A model generated the notes under the pieces. The model was not told the origin of the DNA and did no database searches. It was given only the letters and a program-made list of their open reading frames with translations. The position numbers were made by a program, and so were the translations under genes. From Kuschelorhynchus macadamiae (lineage: Eukaryota > Arthropoda > Insecta > Coleoptera > Curculionidae), in assembly GCA_030620095.1 (NCBI GenBank), contig JAUTXW010004696.1, forward strand, positions 59,407 to 123,406: 64,000 nucleotides of DNA. The letters run 5' to 3'. Of the stretch, positions 24,191 through 36,077 are shown in pieces (positions within the stretch are counted from its first letter, which is position 1; the number at the start of each line of letters is the position of its first letter).

Positions 24191-24693
24191 AAACTCTATT
24201 AAATAATAATAACCTGCATTGTAGATATTGTAACAATTATTGAGTATACCAAATTTGGTTCTCTTTTCTTAAGAAAACATCTTTAAAATAAAAATAAAAA
24301 TAAAATTTGGAAAAGAAGCGATTTGATATCTTAATACGAACTTCTTACCTTAGAAATACTTGCGGAATTGTCCTGTGAAATATCGGACTTTTATTAGAAA
24401 ACACACTCTATACCAGACCACCAACTTTTAAAATTGAGACCCAACAAAAATTTAAACAAAACATGCTCCTATGCAATGTAAAAAATCGTTTGAAAATGAA
24501 CTATTTTGCACAATAGTTTAGATCTATCGACTTAAGCAGGTATTTTATTTATCAGTGGATATTAATAAACATATAAATAATATAAAACGATTACTCAATA
24601 ACATATAAACATCAAATCACCAATTAACTTAAACGCGAGAATTCATTTCACTGACGGCCACAGTAATGGAAAAATACACTTTTTACATCGACT

Positions 24694-24830
24694 CAAAAAA
24701 AGAGGCTAATCAAAACGCAGTCCGATATTTAAACAACAACTACATACAAAATTATATGTTTTGATAGAAAAAAAAAACTAAATAAAAAATAATGCCTCAC
24801 GGGGATATAACACACGACCTTTCCAATGGA
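24694..24830 (-). mobile_element. tRNA-related SINE fragment (second copy)
   Basis: On the minus strand it reads 'ggtcgtgtgttatatccccg', then 'gtgaggca', a T-rich linker, 'ctatcaaaac' and 'aaatatcggactgcgttttg'. This is the same order as 54845-54945 on the plus strand. 'gtgtgttatatcccc' sits where a tRNA B box (ggttcgattcccc) would be. The A-box half is missing or too diverged. Confidence 0.6.
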
Positions 24831-25234
24831 CAATGGAACAAATAAACCTTGTTTATATTGCGATATTTTAGAAAAGACTTACACAGAGGGCGCCACAATG
24901 GTCCGCGTGAAATCAAGAAATGTCAATATTTACAGTTACTTCCCAGTCAGTTTATGTTGCGTGAGCCGTATCCATTCCTTCTTAGATTTTTTGTATTCAG
25001 AATCATCAAATTAAAATGAATTAATAACTAAGTAAAATGAATCAGTATTATATTATCGGTTAAGAAACTTGTTCAGGAACTCATTAAAAAGAACCCAAAA
25101 AATGTTTTTCTCTTTACTGATAAGCGTTATCTATGTGTTTTGTTTTGTTTAGATCAACTCGTTTTCAAACATTTTGTAATCGAAGTTTGGGAATATTTGT
25201 AAGTATATATGCACATTGACCGGCACGAAAAACG

Positions 25235-26765
25235 GGCAACTTAAAAGTCCAATATATTATTTCTAGTGGGCCGATTTTAATGATTTTTTTTAACAATTTG
25301 TGGCTAAATTATTGGACTTTTTAGTCTCTTTATAAATTAAAAATGAAAGTTCCCATCTATCTATTATACGAGGTAAAACAAAATGCTGTTATCTTAGCTA
25401 ATCATTTAGCAAAATAAGGAACTTAAAACTCATTTTATTATCAAGGTTTTCAACTTTTCTCGAAAATTTGTTTTTTGTTTCATCTCAATAACTTTATTTT
25501 TATTGGAGATAATTTTTGCCGAATGACCTATTAAATCATGGGAAAAATAAAAACATAGAATAAGAAATTTAAACGAGATGAATACTAGGTCGCGCGTTAT
25601 CATACATTAGAAGAAAATTATCCCCCACCAATTGTGCATGTGAAATAATATAATTAACCAACATTTCATTTTTGTATCTTTCCGCATTCATGGCTCCCCT
25701 AGGAACAAGATACAAGTCGGTACGTGATTCCACAAAGAAATTCCTAACGATACCAATAACTGAACCTCTTTGAAAGCTTACTCTGGGACTAAAAGTACAT
25801 TCGGCATATCGCTCCCCTGTTCGTCTCCATACTCTTTCTCGACCGTCTGGGGATCTCAAACAAAACGTTGATTCGTCGGTAAATAAAACATATCTCCAAT
25901 TATTTTCAGTCCAATTTTGGTGTTCTCTGGCAAATCGCAGCCGGATGATCCGATGGTCTCTAGTTAGTTGTAGTCCCGAAGTAAGCCTTCTTGACATAAG
26001 ATTTCCGTCATTTAACCTTCTTCTTACAGTTCGTTCACTTACATTTACGTGCCTTACGCAGTGAAATTCCTTAAATATTTGAACAACTGGCAAACGGCGG
26101 GTCCTTAGCGATAAACTTACAATAAAACGATCGTCTCGATTAGAAGTTTTCCTACGAGGGTCTGTTCCTCGACGTCTAGCGTATGAACCTGTCTCGAGAA
26201 AGCGTGTGTAAACGCGCTGCACTGTACTTTGTGCGCACCTGAATCTGTTAACGATATAACTTTGATCTCTACCATTTTCAATTAAAGCAACAATAGCCGA
26301 TGCAATTTCTGGACTTAAGCTATAGTAACTGCCAACAAACAATATTAATATGACTTTTAGTAACAGTGACATTACAAAAACAATACATTTTATTTCATTT
26401 CATAGGTATGTTGATTGAGACCAAAAGCAAAAGCACCTTTTTAATGCTAAAATAACCGTAAATCGTAAATCGTCTTTTTCAAAAGCGCATATCTCCAATA
26501 AAAATAAAGTTACTGAGATGAAACAATAAACAAATTATCGAGAAAAGTTGTACCTTCATAATAAAATGAGTTTTAAATTCCTTACTTTGCTAAATGATTC
26601 TACACTGAGTTTCAAACATTCGCAGAGATAACAACCTTTTTTTAGAACTTTCATTTTTAATTTTGAAAGAGACTAAAAAGTCAAAAAATTTAGCTACAAA
26701 TTGCTAAAAAAATTATTAAAACCGGCCCACTAGAAAAAACTATATTGAACTTTAAAATTCATCAA
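25235..26765 (-). mobile_element. Tc1-like element with about 280-bp inverted repeats
   Basis: The left arm (about 25240-25515) and the right arm (about 26485-26765) are inverted copies sharing 'ctagtgggccg', 'gactttttagtctcttt', 'attaaaaatgaaagtt', 'catttagcaaa' and 'tcataactttatttttattg'-like sequence. Between them lies a minus-strand transposase that runs to the edge of the left arm, where its C-terminus is lost. The outermost bases are not clear, so the ends are approximate. It lies in intron 5 of schizo. Confidence 0.8.
25569..26372 (-). pseudogene. Tc1-like transposase, C-terminally truncated
   Basis: 267 codons. Residues 18-65 form a helix-turn-helix DNA-binding region (LSPEIASAIVALIENGRDQS, then AQSTVQRVYTRF). 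A second HTH-like region lies around 105-125 (NVSERTVRRRL). The first catalytic Asp is D166 (LFTDEST) and the second D258 (LMYDNARP). The third acidic residue of the expected DD34E triad and the SPDLNP motif are missing, because the frame stops nine codons after D258 at the inverted repeat. The first 15 residues are hydrophobic and unlike the family, so the start is also altered. It would not be active. Confidence 0.85.
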
Positions 26766-27267
26766 AATTTTGTATGTATATTCTACAGGGTGTTAAAATA
26801 TTCAATGTGTTTATTTTTCTTTTACTGATATGTCTCGTACATTTCTAGAAACATTTAAAAACCGTAACAAATATCTATAAGGTGACCATAATATATTTTT
26901 AGAAAATTAAACAGTATATAACTTTTTCTTGGGTCACAACACCTTAAATAACACCAAAAATTTTATGTAACGGCACTGACCTCGTTTTTATCTAACTTCA
27001 TGCTTTATTTTACAAATCATGTTTCAAAACGTGGGCAGTTTTAATTGGTTTTACCTTTTAATATTTAGGTAATATAAGGTGATGCTAAAGCCATGATGTC
27101 CATGTTTTTAAACACATTTTTTCGTTCAAATATAAACGGCGCAGAGTGTCAAAAAGTCCAAGGAACATTAAAAAAAATTAAGCCGGAAATCCGATAGAAG
27201 TTACAATCCAGTCAACAACAAAGTGTCGATACAGCAAATATTTTGGGGTAGTCAAAAGTGTTGTAAC

Positions 27268-27660
27268 TAGAACTGGGCGATTATCCAACTAAATAATCAA
27301 TTATTGTCTCGATGGATTTATTTATCGATTCTTCTATTAATCGATTTTGGACGATTAATTATATATCGATTATTTCGTATATCAACTACTAATACACGAA
27401 TATATTATATAATCAACTATGCGGTATGATCGGGCAATCAACTACACAATATTTTCAATATATTTATCGACTAAGTGATAGATTTAATTAAAAATATTGA
27501 ATAATCGAAAATTCACTTAATAAAAAAAAATTATAATTTCGATTAATCGCAAAATCGATTAGTCAAACAAATTAATTAATCGAAAGAAATCGATATATCG
27601 ATTAACCAATTTTTAAAAAAAAATTAATAATTGGATAATCAATTATATTACCAACCCCTT
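27268..27660. mobile_element. Probable hAT-type MITE rich in atcgatt words
   Basis: The left end is 'ctgggcgattatccaact' and the right end 'ttggataatcaattatatta', near 'ccaacccctt'; the ends are partly complementary (taatcaatt and aattgattatcca words). The interior repeats 'aatcgatt' and 'atcgattaa' many times. This resembles the nested hAT MITE at 8497. Target duplication not clear. Confidence 0.45.
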
Positions 27661-28419
27661 GTCGTAACTCGAGAAGTTCACCCTGTATAATTTTTAAAAT
27701 ATATTAAACATTAATCACGGTTAATCGTGTGCCAAATTTGAATCAAATATCTCTAGAAATTACAGAGCACATGAAGTAAATTAAAAAAATATATTTAAAA
27801 TTTTAACATCCCGTATCTTGAAATTACCAAGTGTAAAATAGACACCCTGTATAATCGGAATAGATAATCAGATCCATGCCAAGGTTTATATCAATCAGTT
27901 AAAAACATAGCTTTTTTGTATTTATTGTTTTCGTAATTAGGTTTTCCTTTCCATATTCGTTACGTGTTAATACATTATGACTAATTTATATTTAATTAGT
28001 TATTAAAACATAAATTCAAATATTTTTTATTTATCATTTTAGTATAGTAAAATCAACAAAGATACTTAAGTCTAGACTTGTGACATTTGCAAACTCCAGC
28101 TTTATTACTTAAAAAATGTATAACCTTGACGTTGAAGAACTTCCCTTTCAATAAAATATTTCATTTTACCAAAGAATGTTGTTTTTTAACATCCATTAGG
28201 CTAATTTGACTTGATGAGAAACAAGTCAGGAATTAACACATTAAACTTGAAATATTGTTGCGGACACAGTTCAAACAAAAAAACTTTTAATATGCCCCTA
28301 TACATGCATCATTAATTTTTTAGTTTTAAAAGTAAAAAATTCATTGTTTAAAGAAAATATCCTATCTCCGCTTATGATAACTATTTCAAACGTTTTTTCG
28401 AGGTATACCCTAAATATCT

Positions 28420-29115
28420 ATAAAATGATTCGAGTTTTATTATTTTATAATAGGTGAAAACGAAAGTGTAGAAGTCAAATTTTAAAAATATTTTGTGTTA
28501 AATTATTATATCTGGAATTTTTTTTATTTATTATTAATTTATTTTTTAAATGCCGACTTAGGTCTCGGAATTTATCAAATTCCGACTTAGATCTCGAAAT
28601 TTAGTTGACTCGAACCTAAATTAATCTAATTCGGAATTTATTAAATTCCGAGATCTAAGTCGGAAGTTCCCAAATCTCCCTAAAATGTTACGAGTTTTAT
28701 TATTTTATAATAGATGAAAACGAATGATAAATACGAAAGTGTAGAGGAGCAATACAATTTTTAAAAATATTTTTTTGTTACATTATTCTATCTGAAAATT
28801 TATTAAATTCCGTTTAGATCTAAAAATTTATTAAATTTAGACTTCTACCTCGGAATCTGTTAAATTCCGATTTAAATCTCGAAATTTAATTAAGCCGAAC
28901 CTAACTTAATCTAACTCTGAATTTATTAAATTCCGAGATCTAAGTCGGAAATTAATAAGATTCAAGTTAGAAGTAGGAATTTATAAAGCCCAAGTAAGAA
29001 ATCGGAATTTAATAAATTCGACGTTAGAAGTCGAAATTTAATACATTCTGAAATCTAAGTCGGACTTTAACAAAAACTATTTTAAAACATTTTCTGGCCC
29101 TTCTACGTTTTCGCA
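28420..29115. repeat. Fold-back repeat array of 'gaatttattaaattccgag' units
   Basis: About a dozen words of the form (t)cggaatttattaaattccga alternate with 'gatctaagtcgg' and its complement 'ccgacttagatc', running in both orientations. It also contains two direct copies of 'cgagttttattattttataa' plus 'gaaaacga' (28430 and 28690). It ends with 'tggcccttctacgttttcg'. A shorter copy lies at 11265-11500. It can form many alternative hairpins. Confidence 0.75.
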
Positions 29116-29373
29116 AATAAAACCAAATCATCAATCAAATTCAAAATAAATTACACGACATATTTCTAAAGGAATACTTATAAGAAGTAAAAAAGACCTA
29201 ATCAATTTCGTTTTTTTAGAACCGTTAAACCTACATAAGGATATAATTGCATGTTTTTCGAAAAAAAAATGCTATTTTTAAAAATAGAACCGATATCAAA
29301 GTTTTGAAAAACCACTTTCTTTCGTATGTCATGTCAATTATTTTGATGTATATTAAAAACAAAATAAAACATA

Positions 29374-29909
29374 CACTACGCCTCAAAATTATCGAATAAC
29401 TCAATATATTCCCATAAGATTCAATACAAACATGGTCTGCTATAAAACCACTTGTCTTGTTTCAAAGTCCGCTAATTAAGTGGTTAAAAGCAAATGTCAA
29501 GGAAGAATGAGGCTATGAAGGCTACAGTTTTTTAAAATATTTTAGAGTAAAACCCTAAATATTGAAACACCCAGAATAAAACCAAAAACATTTTTAGTAT
29601 CATTCTTCTAAACTTCTTCACGTCTTTAATACCCTTTCAACTGCTAAAATTTTATTTTTGTTTTATACCCGGTGTTTCAATATTTAGGGTTTTACTCCAA
29701 ATTGTTTTAACAAATTGTAGAACGTACCAATGGCGATAGAATATTTCAGTGGCATCACACTGGTAGCTTCATTCTCCCGTAACATTTTCTTTTTAAAATC
29801 CCTTCTCTAGCTGATTTATTAAATAAGATATGTAGTTCTATAGCAGACCATATTTGTACTGAAGCCTATGGGAATATACTGGGTGATGAGATACTTTTGT
29901 GGCGTAGTG
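29374..29909. mobile_element. MITE with cactacgcc termini flanked by TA
   Basis: The left end is TA-cactacgcctcaaaatt and the right end cttttgtggcgtagtg-TA. Longer matching inside the arms includes 'tatattcccata' and 'tatgggaatata', and 'atggtctgctata' and 'tatagcagaccat'. TA duplication and arm structure fit a mariner-type MITE. A second element is nested at 29545-29697. Confidence 0.75.
29545..29697. mobile_element. Nested 153-bp MITE with 27-bp perfect inverted ends
   Basis: The two ends begin gagtaaaaccctaaatattg and continue for 27 matching bases, then match again at ataaaac after about 4 variable bases. The interior is about 80 bp and AT-rich. No clear target duplication. Confidence 0.8.
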
Positions 29910-30465
29910 TATTTACTGATTCTCGGTCAGAAGAAAGTTTTACTAAAACATCACAGTTTTGTTACGCCCCCTGTACACAACAATTTTTAAAAAATCGATA
30001 AATACCTACATAACTTTATTCTGGACGAAATTACCTATCTAATGCCGAGTCCAACGCAAAATAAACGCATATTATAACTTGTAAATTGCCCAAAAAATTA
30101 GCGGTTAAGTTTCAGTTGCACAATAGTTTAACTGCCAGTTGCCATTGGATGAAAACTTCCAATTCCCCAGCTGGGTTTTGCTTATATCACAGTCATATTA
30201 TGTAATAGTGTTATTCAGAAAAATTATTTTTTTTATTGTTGCATATATAATGTCAAATCCATAACTGTTAAATTAGACCTGGTCTAAATTTAGTGAATAC
30301 GGCTGGTGTACAACTTTTATAGTACTGAATCGTTTAAATTATAAAATAATATTGACAAATATAAATGGAATATACAAATAAAATAGAAGGAAAACACTTT
30401 AACACCATGGATGCTCAAGTTTGAATATTGCCCTTCAAAAACATGATAGAAGACAGTAAACTTAC

Positions 30466-30660
30466 CAGACCTATTTCCTCTATTAGATTTTTGCCTCTCT
30501 AATTCAGCTTCAATTCTTAAATTTTCCATTTCATCCATCTCACTTACAGCCTCTTTTAAATCTTCCGCAAACTTACATCTATCATGTTCATTTCTTGCAT
30601 TAAATGTGACTAAAACTTTTTGATCCACTCTTTGACTAAGTTTAATGCCATATGGGTAAT
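30466..30660 (-). CDS. siz: schizo/IQSEC exon encoding end of the PH domain
   Basis: The acceptor is ttttag|ATTACC, giving H584 across the junction, and the donor TCTG|GTAAGT. It encodes YPYGIKLSQRVDQKVLVTFN and the C-terminal PH helix (EHDRCKFAEDLKEAVSEMDE), then a basic stretch LERQKSNRGNRSG. The phase is 1 at both ends. In the family this part of the PH domain binds phosphoinositides, and the following charged helix continues toward the tail. Another possible AG upstream (ttgag|gtatat) would add residues with no family support. Confidence 0.92.
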
Positions 30661-31139
30661 CTAAAATATACCTCAACTTGATGGATCTCATCTTACTTTT
30701 GCTCCTCTAAATATCTATTTATTTACCAACCAAATACCAATAAGAATAGAAATATCCATTAGTACATATCGAGAAAAATTATTTTCATTAAATAAATATT
30801 AATGGTTTAAATAGAATTTTAGAAGAACTGATTTTAGATAGGAATTTTTGCCAAATTTACATCGGGGTAAAAAAGGTTATTAAAAATATTTTATCTCATT
30901 TTTTTATAATTCTATTAGGAATATAGAAATATGCAGTAGAAATGAAAATGACAATAGACAAAATGACATTTTCTTGGATTCAACCCCGGTTTTTAGGTTT
31001 TAAATCAATTTAATGCTTAGTATGGTTTAACCCAGTTAAGGCAAAAAATCAAAGCAGGTTTAAACCCAAAAAGCACAAAAACCTTAGTACCCATTAAAGA
31101 GTAATCGAATACCCAATTTTTACTTACGTAAGAGGCAAG

Positions 31140-31545
31140 TATTGTAATCGTGAAAAATCACCCTCTGGTCCCTAGGCCCCGAAAAACATGTTCTTACATT
31201 TCCGTCAGTCTGTCGTTCTGTCTATACGGGGCATAGCTCAAAAAATACTTAGAGGTAAACTGGTAAAATTTTTGTGTAAATCCATTATGGCGGAACAAAA
31301 CCTTATTTTTATGAAGGGAAATAATAAAGGACATAATTTATTTTTGGTAGAATATGTAATAAATGAAGCAAATAATAATATTTATAATACATAAATTAAA
31401 AACTTAAAAAATTGAAATAAATAAATAAAATAAATTACAGTTTATAGGATTTGTATAAAGTTATTACCAAATAATTATATGCATATATAGACTGTATATT
31501 GAAGTAGTAGAATTCTGTACGAGTTCGACAAGTATATCGCCTTCA
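31140..31545 (+). repeat. Modular repeat family, shortened subtype B copy
   Basis: It carries 'gtattgtaatcgtgaaaaat', 'ggtccctaggccccgaaaa', 'gggcatagctcaaaaa', 'tggcggaacaaaac', then 'ataattatatgcatatatag' and 'gtacgagttcg'. The order matches 57560-58260, with the middle units deleted. It lies in intron 4 of schizo. Confidence 0.7.
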
Positions 31546-31714
31546 AAAACTTTATAAATTATGTACATTAACTTGTTTTCAAAACCAAGAAATCATTTAA
31601 ACAAGTGTAAACATGCACTTAATTTACATTACACAACTTAATATCTTAACAATAACATACGCTGGTCCCTTAAAACGTTTCCAGTGTCATTATTTGCGTA
31701 TTTCGATGCCTATT

Positions 31715-32110
31715 TGACAAAACATCGTAAGCGCCAAAATTAAATTTTAAAATTTATAGAAATATTGTTGTTTTTTTTATTTTAAAGTTAAACTATAATA
31801 AAGAATATCTTCACCTGCAAAATTGACCGCAAACACGTTTTAACAACATTGAGTAAAAAATTATCTTAAGCGCCAGAAAGAATATCGTAACCGAAGGCGC
31901 TTATGATTATCTGTCAGTAACATGTTGGGGCTTACGATATGAATGGCGCTCTATTGATATTAGATTGGAATAAATTGTTGTTTACGATAATAAAAAAATA
32001 TTTTTAGATCATTAACGATAACGCGGCTATAAAAATAGTTTATGTGTAGATTATCTGAAGCATTACTAAACCCGATTTTCACCAATTGTATCGCTTACGA
32101 TGTTTTGTCA
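31715..32110. mobile_element. 396-bp MITE with tgacaaaacatcgtaagcg termini
   Basis: The left end tgacaaaacatcgtaagcg and the right end cgcttacgatgttttgtca are perfect inverted copies over 19 bases. Internal words 'cgtaa' and 'ttacga' recur in both orientations. It ends only 48 bases from the splice donor of the schizo exon at 32159. A truncated relative is at 12041-12278. Confidence 0.85.
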
Positions 32111-32158
32111 AGAAACCATTGATACCCAAAAGATGAAGAAAAAATGTAAGATACTCAC

Positions 32159-32633
32159 GTGGAACCTCAAATAATTGAACAACCATCCCACACAGCGGGT
32201 AACTATTTCTAAACGTATAAGTAACTGAAGACTTCTTTTTGCTTAAAATTTTAGTTATAACTAAAAGGTCATTAAACAAAAACACTTCTCTTTGGTGTAC
32301 GCCCGGTCTTTCCTTTTTATGTATGTCAGGAATTTCATACAATCTGCAGTAACATACTAATCTACGGTGCGGTAACGCCATATTTGGCTTTTTGCCTACA
32401 ATGGTAGTTTGAACCTTCATCACTTGTGTTACGTGATCCGATCCAGGTTTAAATTCATTTGCTTTTACTCTTTCATAAATTCCTGTTAATATATCACTAT
32501 CGATGTCACCACAATCGTCGATGCCTCTTAGATTTTTAATGAAGTCATCTACTTTCATTCTCCTCTCTGGTTTAATATTTGGAGTGTGCAGGTCCGTGTT
32601 TAGCATTATAATTGCAAAAGCCAGCACAAAAAT
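32159..32633 (-). CDS. siz: schizo/IQSEC exon: C-terminal Sec7 domain and start of PH domain
   Basis: The acceptor is ttttag|ATTTTT and the donor GTTCCAC|GTGAGT (phase 0 in, phase 1 out). It begins IFVLAFAIIMLNTDLHTPNI, the second conserved motif of Sec7 domains that contacts Arf, and continues through DDFIKNLRGIDD to about residue 482. From about 497 it encodes the PH domain (MKVQTTIVGKKP, RRLVCYCRLYEIPD, REVFLFNDLLVITKIL). In the IQSEC family the PH domain follows Sec7 directly and aids membrane-lipid recruitment. Residues 426-584 of the visible protein. A (TA)n tract starts about 260 bases upstream in the preceding intron. Confidence 0.95.
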
Positions 32634-32889
32634 CTAAAAGAAAATATACTAATTTTTCTCTGGGGTCCTAATACGTACAAGGTATCTAAAATCTCTATCC
32701 CCTTACTTGGAGAACCATAAAAGATAGAGAAAAAACTCAAAAATGTTTCAAATAATGGGCTAATATACATTTTCTTTTTAAAAATTAATTCAAATTTTTT
32801 GGTGCGTTTAGAATTGTAAAGAAATCTTTTGGCTTTTTCGCAACTCAACAAAAATACCTATCTTTAAATTGACTAACACAGTATTTAAG

Positions 32890-33074
<185 letters not shown>

Positions 33075-33142
33075 GCAGAAATATATAATTTCTGCAGGTG
33101 CAAAACGGCCTAAAAGAAGAATATGCTTTCGATTATGTCACA

Positions 33143-33202
33143 GGGTACCCTCCTGCGATCATGATTTCTGGGCCTCTACCCTCATCAGACAGGCTTGTAC
33201 CC
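33143..33202 (-). ncRNA. Hammerhead-ribozyme-like motif (unit 1)
   Basis: The same fold as the plus-strand copy at 33653-33712, read on the minus strand: outer stem gggtac/gtaccc, 3x3 internal loop, cctgt/gcagg (one G-U pair), core CTGATGA (33188-33182), stem II ggg/ccc, GAAA, and palindromic stem III atcatgat followed by C. Confidence 0.55.
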
Positions 33203-33513
33203 AGGGAAATCTGAAATAACAGATTGCTCGATATGACAAAATCGAAAACGAAACGTCTATCATACTGAAACAGTACTTACAAGTTAAATGTAACATTTAG
33301 CACCACCTATCGGGGCTCCGGTGATTTCAGGCTGCAAACCCGTAGGTAATTTAAAAAGCATGCACTAGCACCATCATGCGGAGAGTAGATATTAAAAATC
33401 GATATTTATCAAAAGTTCTTGGCCGGAAAAGATATATGTATAATAGCAGAAATATATGATTTCTGCAGGTGCAAAACGGCCTAAAAGAAGAATATGCTTT
33501 CGATTATGTCACA

Positions 33514-33559
33514 GGGTACCCTCCTGCGATCATGATTTCTGGGCCTCTACCCTCATCAG
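33514..33559 (-). ncRNA. Hammerhead-ribozyme-like motif (unit 2, stem I broken)
   Basis: The core CTGATGA (33559-33553), stem II, GAAA and atcatgat stem III are identical to unit 1. The strand before the core is 'ctacac' instead of 'cctgc', because the repeat is joined here to an inverted block. Stem I therefore cannot form and this copy should not self-cleave in cis. Confidence 0.5.
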
Positions 33560-33652
33560 GTGTAGGTGGTGCTAAATGTTACATTTAACTTGTAAGTACT
33601 GTTTCAGTTTCGATTTTGTCATATCGAGCAATCTGTTATTTCAGATCTCCCT

Positions 33653-33712
33653 GGGTACAAGCCTGCCTGATGAGGGTAGAGGCCCAGAAATCATGATCGC
33701 AGGAGGGTACCC
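33653..33712 (+). ncRNA. Candidate type I hammerhead ribozyme with minimal palindromic stem III
   Basis: Stem I outer gggtac (33653-33658) pairs with gtaccc (33707-33712). After an aag/agg internal loop, cctgc (33662-33666) pairs with gcagg (33699-33703). The core CTGATGA is 33667-33673. Stem II ggg/ccc has a 6-base loop, and GAA is 33687-33689. Stem III atc/gat has a 2-base loop (33690-33697), and the predicted cleavage follows C33698. An unpaired or mismatched A (33686) next to GAA replaces the usual G-C closing pair of stem II and is the main doubt. The palindrome atcatgat would allow an 8-bp stem III in a dimer. Confidence 0.6.
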
Positions 33713-33789
33713 TGTGACATAATCGAAAGCATATTCTTCTTTTAGGCCGTTTTGCACCTGCAGAAATTATATATTTCTGCTATTATACA

Positions 33790-34072
<283 letters not shown>

Positions 34073-34148
34073 TAATAGAAAGCAATTCTTCTTGTAGGCC
34101 GTTTTGCACGTTCTACATATATCTTTTCCGGCCAAGAACTTTTGATAA

Positions 34149-35660
34149 AGAGGAAGCTAAATTGCGCGATGCTGCCTACTTCTATAAGGTTCGTATCAAA
34201 ATAGATGCCGTAGTAAAGGAAGTACCAATTTGTAAGAAAACATTTATGGCCATCCAAGGTATAACAAAGGGTAAAGTAGAGCATTTATTGCGTAGTCTAA
34301 AGATGACCGGTGTTTCTCCAAAAAACAAAAGAGGAAAACATAATGTGCGTCCTAGAAAACTTAGTACAGATAGTCAACTTAATCAAGAGCTTCAAAAGCA
34401 GAGGAGGTCATGATAGTTTGCATCAATCGTCTAAAAAGTACATTCCTGAGGAGCTTAATATTAAAAACATGTTTCAATTGTTTATTGAATTACATCCAGA
34501 ATGAAAAAGGATTACAATATTACATTCGGGTATCCTAGAACAGATACATGCAGCAGTTGCGATCAATTTGCAGCAAAAAGAAAGTAACTTGTTGCAGAAA
34601 AAAAAATGTGAGCGAACTGGAACAAGTAAACATAGAGAGGAAAATTAAGAAAAATTGAAACAGAAACCAATGTCCATAAGAAAAGAGCGGAATAATTTTA
34701 CATTCGTAAGAAGAGAGCAAAACTTGAACCCAGAAAAATAAAAGAAAACGAGGCCATTTGTATGGATTTTTCCAAATTTACCAGCTCCAAATATACCAAC
34801 AACTAACGATGTTTATTACAAGCGGCAACTCTCTGTTTATGTCTTTAATGTTCATATCCTCTCGGATTCTCAGAGTGTTTTTTACATGTATTCAGAACTG
34901 ATCGCTAAGAAAGGAGCTCATGACGTCGTTTCACTACTTCATCATTTCGTGTACAATTTTCTTGATGTGGAAGTCTAGACAGACAACTAGACATTTTCTG
35001 CGACTCATGTCCAGGTCAAAATAAAAATTTCACAATATTCCGGTTGTTTTACAATTTAGTACATACAGAAAAAAGGCTTGATTGGGTTCATATTACATTT
35101 CCGGTCGGGGGTCACTCGTATCTTGAATGTGATAAGAATGTTGGCCTTGTGAAACAGAAAACACGGGTAGAGCACCCAAAAGAGTGGAACAACGTTTTCG
35201 AAGCAGCCCGATGTAAACCATCACCTTTCGACGTAGTAGATGTTCAACAAAATTTGTTTAGGAAATTGACACATCATCTCGATACTTTGTACAAAAAAAA
35301 GTGCCCATTTCCATCTCGACCAGTCAAAGAAATAGTCATTAGAAAGGAGCATCCTCGGCTACTTCTTTACCGCACGGCTTAATGGAGCTTGGGAGACGGC
35401 AGTAATAAAAGACGTAAAGAAGAAAATTCACAAAACTAACCTAAGACTAGGAGACTTTTCTCTTCCAGATTATTCCTATCAATGTAAGTCTAAAATTTTA
35501 GAGTCTAGAAACAAAATAATTGAGAATTTTTTTACTTTCAGCTCCAATACCGACATCGAAAGAAAAATTCGACATGCAGCTTCATATTATACTATTTCCT
35601 ATAAACAATAATGGACAAATTATGACATATTCATTAAATTTGTTATGAGCTGTTAATGTT
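34149..35660 (+). pseudogene. DUF7869-type transposon-derived protein, pseudogene retaining an intron
   Basis: Pieces in changing frames read in order: FYKVRIKIDAVVKEVPICKK plus GITKGKVEHLLRSLKMTG (34163-34300), SFKSRGGHDSLHQSSKKYIP plus EELNIKNMFQLFIELHPE (34388-34500), TFGYPRTDTCSSCDQFAAK, then LDIFCDSCPGQNKNFTIF (35010-35043), HITFPVGGHSYLECDKNVGL (from 35083) and FSLPDYSYQ. A clean GT-AG intron fits at about 35484-35540; the exon after it reads PIPTSKEKFDMQLH. The layout matches a large family of arthropod proteins with a DUF7869 core, probably of transposon origin. At least five frameshifts or stops make it dead. The 5' end is cut by the (TA)n fold-back repeat. It is antisense to schizo within intron 3. 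Confidence 0.75.
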
Positions 35661-35964
35661 TTATTTCAATATTTCTGGGAATAAAGCAGGTAAGGCAACG
35701 ACTTTGTTTTTCGATTGTATATTGTGACATAAGAGAATACAAAAGTCAATTAACCATTTTAAACATTTTTTCTTTATCTTATTGCCTGTAATAGTAGTTT
35801 TGTACAAAATATTAATTGTATATACTACACAATCAAATCAAGCAATACTAGAACATATTATTTATATAGTTTTAAACTTAAAAACAAGAATTTCAACCAG
35901 TGTGTTACAGTAAGTTAGAACGTAAAATGTGCTTGTTTTTCGCAAGAAGTTATCGAAATTTAGT

Positions 35965-35967
<3 letters not shown>

Positions 35968-36035
<68 letters not shown>
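35968..36035. repeat. (TA)n microsatellite
   Basis: About 34 TA units followed by a short gtgtgtg run. Confidence 0.97.
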
Positions 36036-36044
<9 letters not shown>

Positions 36045-36077
36045 GTGTACATCCGTTTACTACTATAGTTCCGAAAA

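Noticed and set aside
30661..30691. Extending the PH-domain exon upstream to the in-frame ATG at 30691
   Set aside because: The acceptor ttttag at 30661 joins in phase with the previous donor and gives the family sequence FEVPHYPYGIKL; the extension has no support.
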